Source: an uncultured Prevotellaceae bacterium
GTDB taxonomy: Bacteria; Bacteroidota; Bacteroidia; Bacteroidales; Muribaculaceae
NCBI GenBank assembly: GCA_947169265.1
Contig: CAMVPC010000007.1
Span: 1 to 64,000, forward strand
Direction: 5' to 3'
DNA length: 64,000 bases
This document shows, in pieces, positions 60,817 through 64,000 of the stretch. The notes under the pieces were generated by a model that had not been told where the DNA came from, did not search any database, and saw nothing but the letters and a program-made list of their open reading frames with translations. Made by a program: the position numbers and the translations under genes. The first letter of the stretch is position 1; each line of letters starts with the position of its first letter.

Positions 60817-60952
60817 AAACTCCTCAAACTCTGTAGACTTTTTAACCTCCGTAACCCCATCGATCCTCGAGCCTAAATAATTCGTTCAATTCGTTCAATT
60901 TGTTGTTCTTCTTCCCGGAGGCAAAAAACTCCTCAAACTCCTTAAACTCCGT
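60817..60952 (+). repeat. Nonamer tandem repeats (AAACTCCNN and AATTCGTTC types)
   Basis: AAACTCCTC, AAACTCTGT at 60817-60834; AATTCGTTC, AATTCGTTC, AATTTGTTG at 60879-60905; AAACTCCTC, AAACTCCTT, AAACTCCGT at 60926-60952. The phase is exactly 9 within each tract. The remaining bases up to 61034 hold only a short GCGC hairpin near 60990-61005. Confidence 0.8.
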
Positions 60953-61034
60953 AGATTCTTTTTTCCCGTAGACCCCAAAAAGCCCTCACGTGCGCTCCAT
61001 GCGCATTCCTTAAAAGAAAAATCCGTAAAAAAAC

Positions 61035-61065
61035 TTGCCCATATCAACCAAAATATTTAAATTTG
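61035..61065 (+). promoter_or_regulatory. Promoter of the AAA ATPase gene pair
   Basis: TTG (61035-61037), 20 bases, TAAATTTG (61058-61065), 57 bases before the ATG at 61122. Exact spacing for a Bacteroidota promoter. Confidence 0.7.
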
Positions 61066-61121
61066 CCCAATTTTTATACAACAGACTATCGCACGCCTCT
61101 AACCAATATGCTTCATACACG

Positions 61122-62276
61122 ATGATTGAGCAGCTGTCCATATCAAATGTAGGCCCTATTGCCAACGCTTCGGTGTGCTTTGGCGACCTCACCATTCTCG
61201 TGGGGCCACAGGCAAGCGGCAAGAGTATTTTTCTCGAAACCCTTAAACTCGCCGCCGACCGCGGCTACATCATCGACGCGCTCAACCGCTACGGATATGT
61301 CATAGGACGACATTCTCACAACATCCTCAATGGTTTCTACGGCGAAGGCCTCTCTGCCATTTGGCGGAAAGGAGCCTCTGTCACGCTCAACGGGAACAAA
61401 ATCACTCGCAAGTCGCTCTCGCAGGCCACGCAACAGCCTCAGGGCGAAACCCTCTACTACATCCCTGCCCAGCGCATACTCTCAATTGACGATGGGCGGC
61501 TGCGACAGTTCTCCGAGTTCAGCTACGCCACCCCCTTTGTGCTACGACGCTTCAGCGAGACGCTGCGAGTCTTTATCCAGCACGAAACAGGACAGAACAA
61601 TGTACTTTTCCCGCCGCGCTACCGCCTCAAGGGTGATAGCTGCAAGCCGCTCAACGAGAGTATTTTCCACGACGCTCGCGTCGCCATGGAAGAACAGATG
61701 GGGCAAAAACGCATGATACTCACCATCGATGGCGCGCGCTTGCCCTTCATCACTTGGAGCGCCGGACAAAAAGAGTTCATGCCACTGCTGCTCGCTTTCT
61801 ACAACCTCACTACCAAGTCGCGGCTTGTCAAGCAAGAACCTTATAGCACCGTCGTCATCGAAGAGCCCGAGATGGGACTGCATCCGCAGGCCATCGTTCA
61901 CACCATCCTGCTTGTGTGCGAACTCTTACAAACCTACGATTACCGCGTCGTCATCTCTACCCACTCGCCCATCTTCCTCGAGTTCGCGTGGGCTTTCAAT
62001 TTCCTGCGGCACCGGCGCGACAAGGCCCATCAGGCCATCTGCGAAATATTCAACGTCACGCCCGATTCAGCCATTGGGCAAATGCTCAAAGGGCTTGAAC
62101 AGCGAAACATCAACACCTATTATTTCTCGAGGCGCAAACTCGACAACCGCGTCACCGCACGCGACATCAGCTCGCTCGACGCCCAAGACGACGACATTAT
62201 CGCCGACTGGGGCGGTATCACATCCTTCGCTTCACGGCTCGGACAAATTGTTGCAAAGTATGCCACGCAACAATAA
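61122..62276 (+). CDS. AAA/ABC-type ATPase (OLD/RecF-like), first gene of a two-gene unit
   Basis: A 384-residue ATPase with Walker A GPQASGKS (29-36), an ABC-signature-like TWSAGQ (211-216), Walker B VVIEEPEMGLHPQ (244-256) and a switch histidine in STHSP (H281). This is the pattern of the AAA_15/AAA_21 group that includes OLD, RloA-like and PARIS AriA ATPases. There is no TOPRIM or other nuclease domain in the chain. The ATG at 61122 puts the first strand directly at the N-terminus. The following gene overlaps by 17 bases, indicating translational coupling and a joint function. A defence role is inferred from the family. Confidence 0.85.
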   Translation: MIEQLSISNVGPIANASVCFGDLTILVGPQASGKSIFLETLKLAADRGYIIDALNRYGYVIGRHSHNILNGFYGEGLSAIWRKGASVTLNGNKITRKSLSQATQQPQGETLYYIPAQRILSIDDGRLRQFSEFSYATPFVLRRFSETLRVFIQHETGQNNVLFPPRYRLKGDSCKPLNESIFHDARVAMEEQMGQKRMILTIDGARLPFITWSAGQKEFMPLLLAFYNLTTKSRLVKQEPYSTVVIEEPEMGLHPQAIVHTILLVCELLQTYDYRVVISTHSPIFLEFAWAFNFLRHRRDKAHQAICEIFNVTPDSAIGQMLKGLEQRNINTYYFSRRKLDNRVTARDISSLDAQDDDIIADWGGITSFASRLGQIVAKYATQQ

Positions 62277-62754
62277 ACATATCGATAACATCTGTTCCCC
62301 GATGCAGGCTGCCGCCTGCCACACTCCCCACGTTGCGCACGCCTGGAAACCCGGGCTTCGCGCTATTAAAAATGTTGAACGACAAAAGTTTGTCATCAAA
62401 AAAGGAAATAACATCGACGGCTCAATCGACATCGATGCCGCCACTAAAGAACTCTATCCTAACGACTACCGATGGGACTACGCCATCGGAGTCAACGGAA
62501 AAGTCTTCTTCGTCGAGATTCACCCGGCTACCGAAAGCGAGGTCGATACTGTCATCTGCAAACTCAAGTGGCTCAAACAATGGTTGAACAATAAGGCACC
62601 ATGCATCAAGGCACTACAGCATCCCATTGCCCCTTTCTTTTGGCTTTTCACCAATCGAAACATGATTCCAAAAAACTCAAAAAAACTACGTGCTCTCGCC
62701 CAAAACGGCATACCGCAGCCCACCTTACAGTGGCACTACGAACAAATCAATTAA
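62260..62754 (+). CDS. Unknown protein coupled to the AAA ATPase, nuclease-like motif
   Basis: I do not recognise this 164-residue protein as a named family. Its centre reads RWDYAIG (D73) then VFFVEIHPATESEV (E86, H88), a D...E-x-H arrangement reminiscent of PD-(D/E)XK nucleases with His in place of Lys, followed by a helix KLKWLKQWL. The core is preceded by about 60 residues with scattered Cys and His. The overlap with the ATPase gene makes it a likely partner, perhaps the effector. The ATG at 62260 is used; later in-frame starts (for example Met15) would avoid the overlap. Confidence 0.6.
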   Translation: MPRNNKHIDNICSPMQAAACHTPHVAHAWKPGLRAIKNVERQKFVIKKGNNIDGSIDIDAATKELYPNDYRWDYAIGVNGKVFFVEIHPATESEVDTVICKLKWLKQWLNNKAPCIKALQHPIAPFFWLFTNRNMIPKNSKKLRALAQNGIPQPTLQWHYEQIN

Positions 62755-62798
62755 TATCAAAATAAATTTATTCACCCTTTTTAAAAAACAAAAAGCTT

Positions 62799-64000
62799 AT
62801 GAAAAAACTTCTAACAATTTTATTCACAACGCTGCTCGCCTACGCCGTAGGATTCGACGTCGGCTGGGCAGCAGAGAAAACCATTACCCTTGACTACAGT
62901 TCTTTTGGACTAACAACTTCCTATGCACTAAAAACTGCAACTGTTGATGGATTCGGTTTTACCGTTAACCAGGGTTATAAAGGCACTGGAAATTCAATCC
63001 AAATGAACTCGTCGAAAGGTAGCGGAATTTTGTATAATACAACAGCCATTCCTGGCTTGAAATCGATAGAAGTGAATGTGTCTTCTGGTAATAAAACTTA
63101 TACCATAACCACAGGAACTTCACAAAATCCGACTGCAAATAGCCAAACAGGAACAACAGGAGGTACTTATAACGCAGTAAGTGGAGATACTTACTTTCAG
63201 TTAAAAGTCTCTGGAGCAAGCTATTTTTCGTCAATAGTTATCACTTACGATGACGGTGGCTCCACCCCCGAGCCTACGACTTACTCGCTGACTTTGCCCA
63301 CCGGGCTTACCGGCGGTACTGTCACGAGTGATCAATCTGACAATAGCGCTATTGTTGCCGGTACATCGGTAACTGTTACCGCGACTCCCGAAACCGGCTA
63401 CGAACTTGATTGGATGAAAGCTAACGGCACCGATGTGACGAGTCCTTACACTTTCAATATTAATGCAAACACAACCATCACTGCAGCCTTCAAGGAGACA
63501 CAAGTAACGCCCCCATCAACTGATCAATATCAATTAGTTACAGATGCTTCACAACTTGCGGCGGGTGACAAAATCATCATCGTCAACACCGGCACTGATG
63601 GTTCGGGAAAAGCAATGAGCACTACGCAAAACGATAATAATCGTGGTGCGGCAGATGTAAGTATTAGTAACTCCATCATTACTCCTGGAAGTTCAGTGCA
63701 AATTATCACACTGGAGAAAGATGGTGACAACTGGCTCTTTAATGTTGGGAGTGGCTACCTTTATGCGGCCTCTTCAAGTAAAAACTACTTGAGGACTGAA
63801 ACTGATCCAGATGCCAATGCAAATGCTACAATCTCTATTAGCAGTGGCGCGGCAACTGTTAAGTTCCAGGGTACAAACACCCGCAATTTGTTGAAGTATA
63901 ATTCAAACAGTGATATTTTCTCTTGCTATGCAAGCGGTCAACAAGATATTTTCATCTATAAGAAAGTGGAGGCCGCTGTTGACAAGGCTTACGACGTAAC
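62799..64000 (+). CDS. Secreted InlB B-repeat-like protein, 3' end outside the window
   Basis: The open frame runs from the ATG at 62799 to the window edge without a stop (400 codons visible). A signal peptide (MKKLLTILFTTLLAYAVGFDV, cleaved near GWAAEK) is followed by a beta-rich domain of about 120 residues ending in SSIVITYDDGG. A divergent InlB B-repeat-like module comes next (YSLTLPTGLTGGTV...VTATPETGYELDWMKANG...TITAAFKE), then a beta-rich domain with QLVTDASQLAAGDKIIIVN. The second and third parts resemble modules of large Bacteroidales surface proteins; catalytic parts, if any, lie beyond the window. Base composition is clearly richer in A and T than the neighbouring genes. Confidence 0.8.
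   Translation, partial: MKKLLTILFTTLLAYAVGFDVGWAAEKTITLDYSSFGLTTSYALKTATVDGFGFTVNQGYKGTGNSIQMNSSKGSGILYNTTAIPGLKSIEVNVSSGNKTYTITTGTSQNPTANSQTGTTGGTYNAVSGDTYFQLKVSGASYFSSIVITYDDGGSTPEPTTYSLTLPTGLTGGTVTSDQSDNSAIVAGTSVTVTATPETGYELDWMKANGTDVTSPYTFNINANTTITAAFKETQVTPPSTDQYQLVTDASQLAAGDKIIIVNTGTDGSGKAMSTTQNDNNRGAADVSISNSIITPGSSVQIITLEKDGDNWLFNVGSGYLYAASSSKNYLRTETDPDANANATISISSGAATVKFQGTNTRNLLKYNSNSDIFSCYASGQQDIFIYKKVEAAVDKAYDV

Noticed and set aside
60333..61034. Possible tRNA or known small RNA in the largest gene-free gap
   Set aside because: No cloverleaf, T-loop or CCA end was found; the hairpins belong to a duplicated repeat.

Overview
The window is a GC-rich stretch of chromosome from a member of the Bacteroidales, most likely Muribaculaceae or a close relative. 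The family assignment is an inference. It rests on many promoters of the Bacteroidota type (a TTTG/TTG box, 19-20 bases, then TAnnTTTG), on families typical of this order (DUF3822 next to rsmD, DUF3467, BspA-type leucine-rich repeats, patatin-barrel fusions, SusE-like modules), and on secreted proteins carrying paired dockerin-like calcium loops. No rRNA, tRNA, CRISPR array, transposase or phage gene was recognised.

Layout. 1-3.2 kb: a single-polypeptide MmeI-like restriction-modification enzyme between two related AT-rich repeats. 3.2-9.2 kb: a small secreted protein, a MATE exporter, then a PAP2 phosphatase-barrel protein and a patatin-barrel protein in one operon. 9.3-17.2 kb: an Ig-like lipoprotein, the run tsaE-birA-LOG-cobalamin adenosyltransferase, an outer-membrane receptor-like barrel and a HAD phosphatase. 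17.4-20.6 kb: a BspA-like protein with three and a half near-identical 522-bp repeats. 20.8-25 kb: a copper-type P-ATPase lacking most of its nucleotide-binding domain, DUF3822, rsmD and a SIMPL protein. 25-31 kb: a secreted CX5R phosphatase with SusE-like modules and a large secreted alpha-amylase. 31.3-43 kb: an S24-type repressor, an M16 peptidase, a GNAT protein, pgi-ribF-upp, an SDR lacking the catalytic tyrosine, a HAD protein, a UPF1-like helicase and a second MATE protein. 43-50.5 kb: a dockerin-bearing surface protein, a dockerin-bearing nuclease and an AAA/PD-(D/E)XK protein. 50.7-57.7 kb: thyA-folA, a heterodimeric ABC exporter with a zinc-ribbon membrane protein, lolD and DUF3467. 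57.7-61 kb: cysS and a glycosyltransferase, both with repeat insertions, then a repeat-filled intergenic region. 61-64 kb: an AAA ATPase overlapping a small unknown gene (candidate two-gene defence module) and the start of an AT-richer secreted protein.

Functionally the window mixes housekeeping genes (tRNA modification and charging, biotin, flavin, folate/thymidylate and uracil metabolism, lipoprotein export) with surface and secreted functions (starch degradation, extracellular nuclease and phosphatase, adhesin-like repeats, outer-membrane lipid enzymes).

The most unusual signal lies between the genes. Many intergenic gaps carry degenerate tandem repeats of exactly 7 or 9 bases. At three places a short inverted repeat just after a stop codon is followed by GAA/GAAG and a GGTTAGA-type heptad tail, and two of these hairpins differ by compensatory changes. 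A related GC-rich heptad family abuts the lolD start codon, supplies the first codons of a glycosyltransferase, and brackets a duplicated 155-bp block rich in hairpins.
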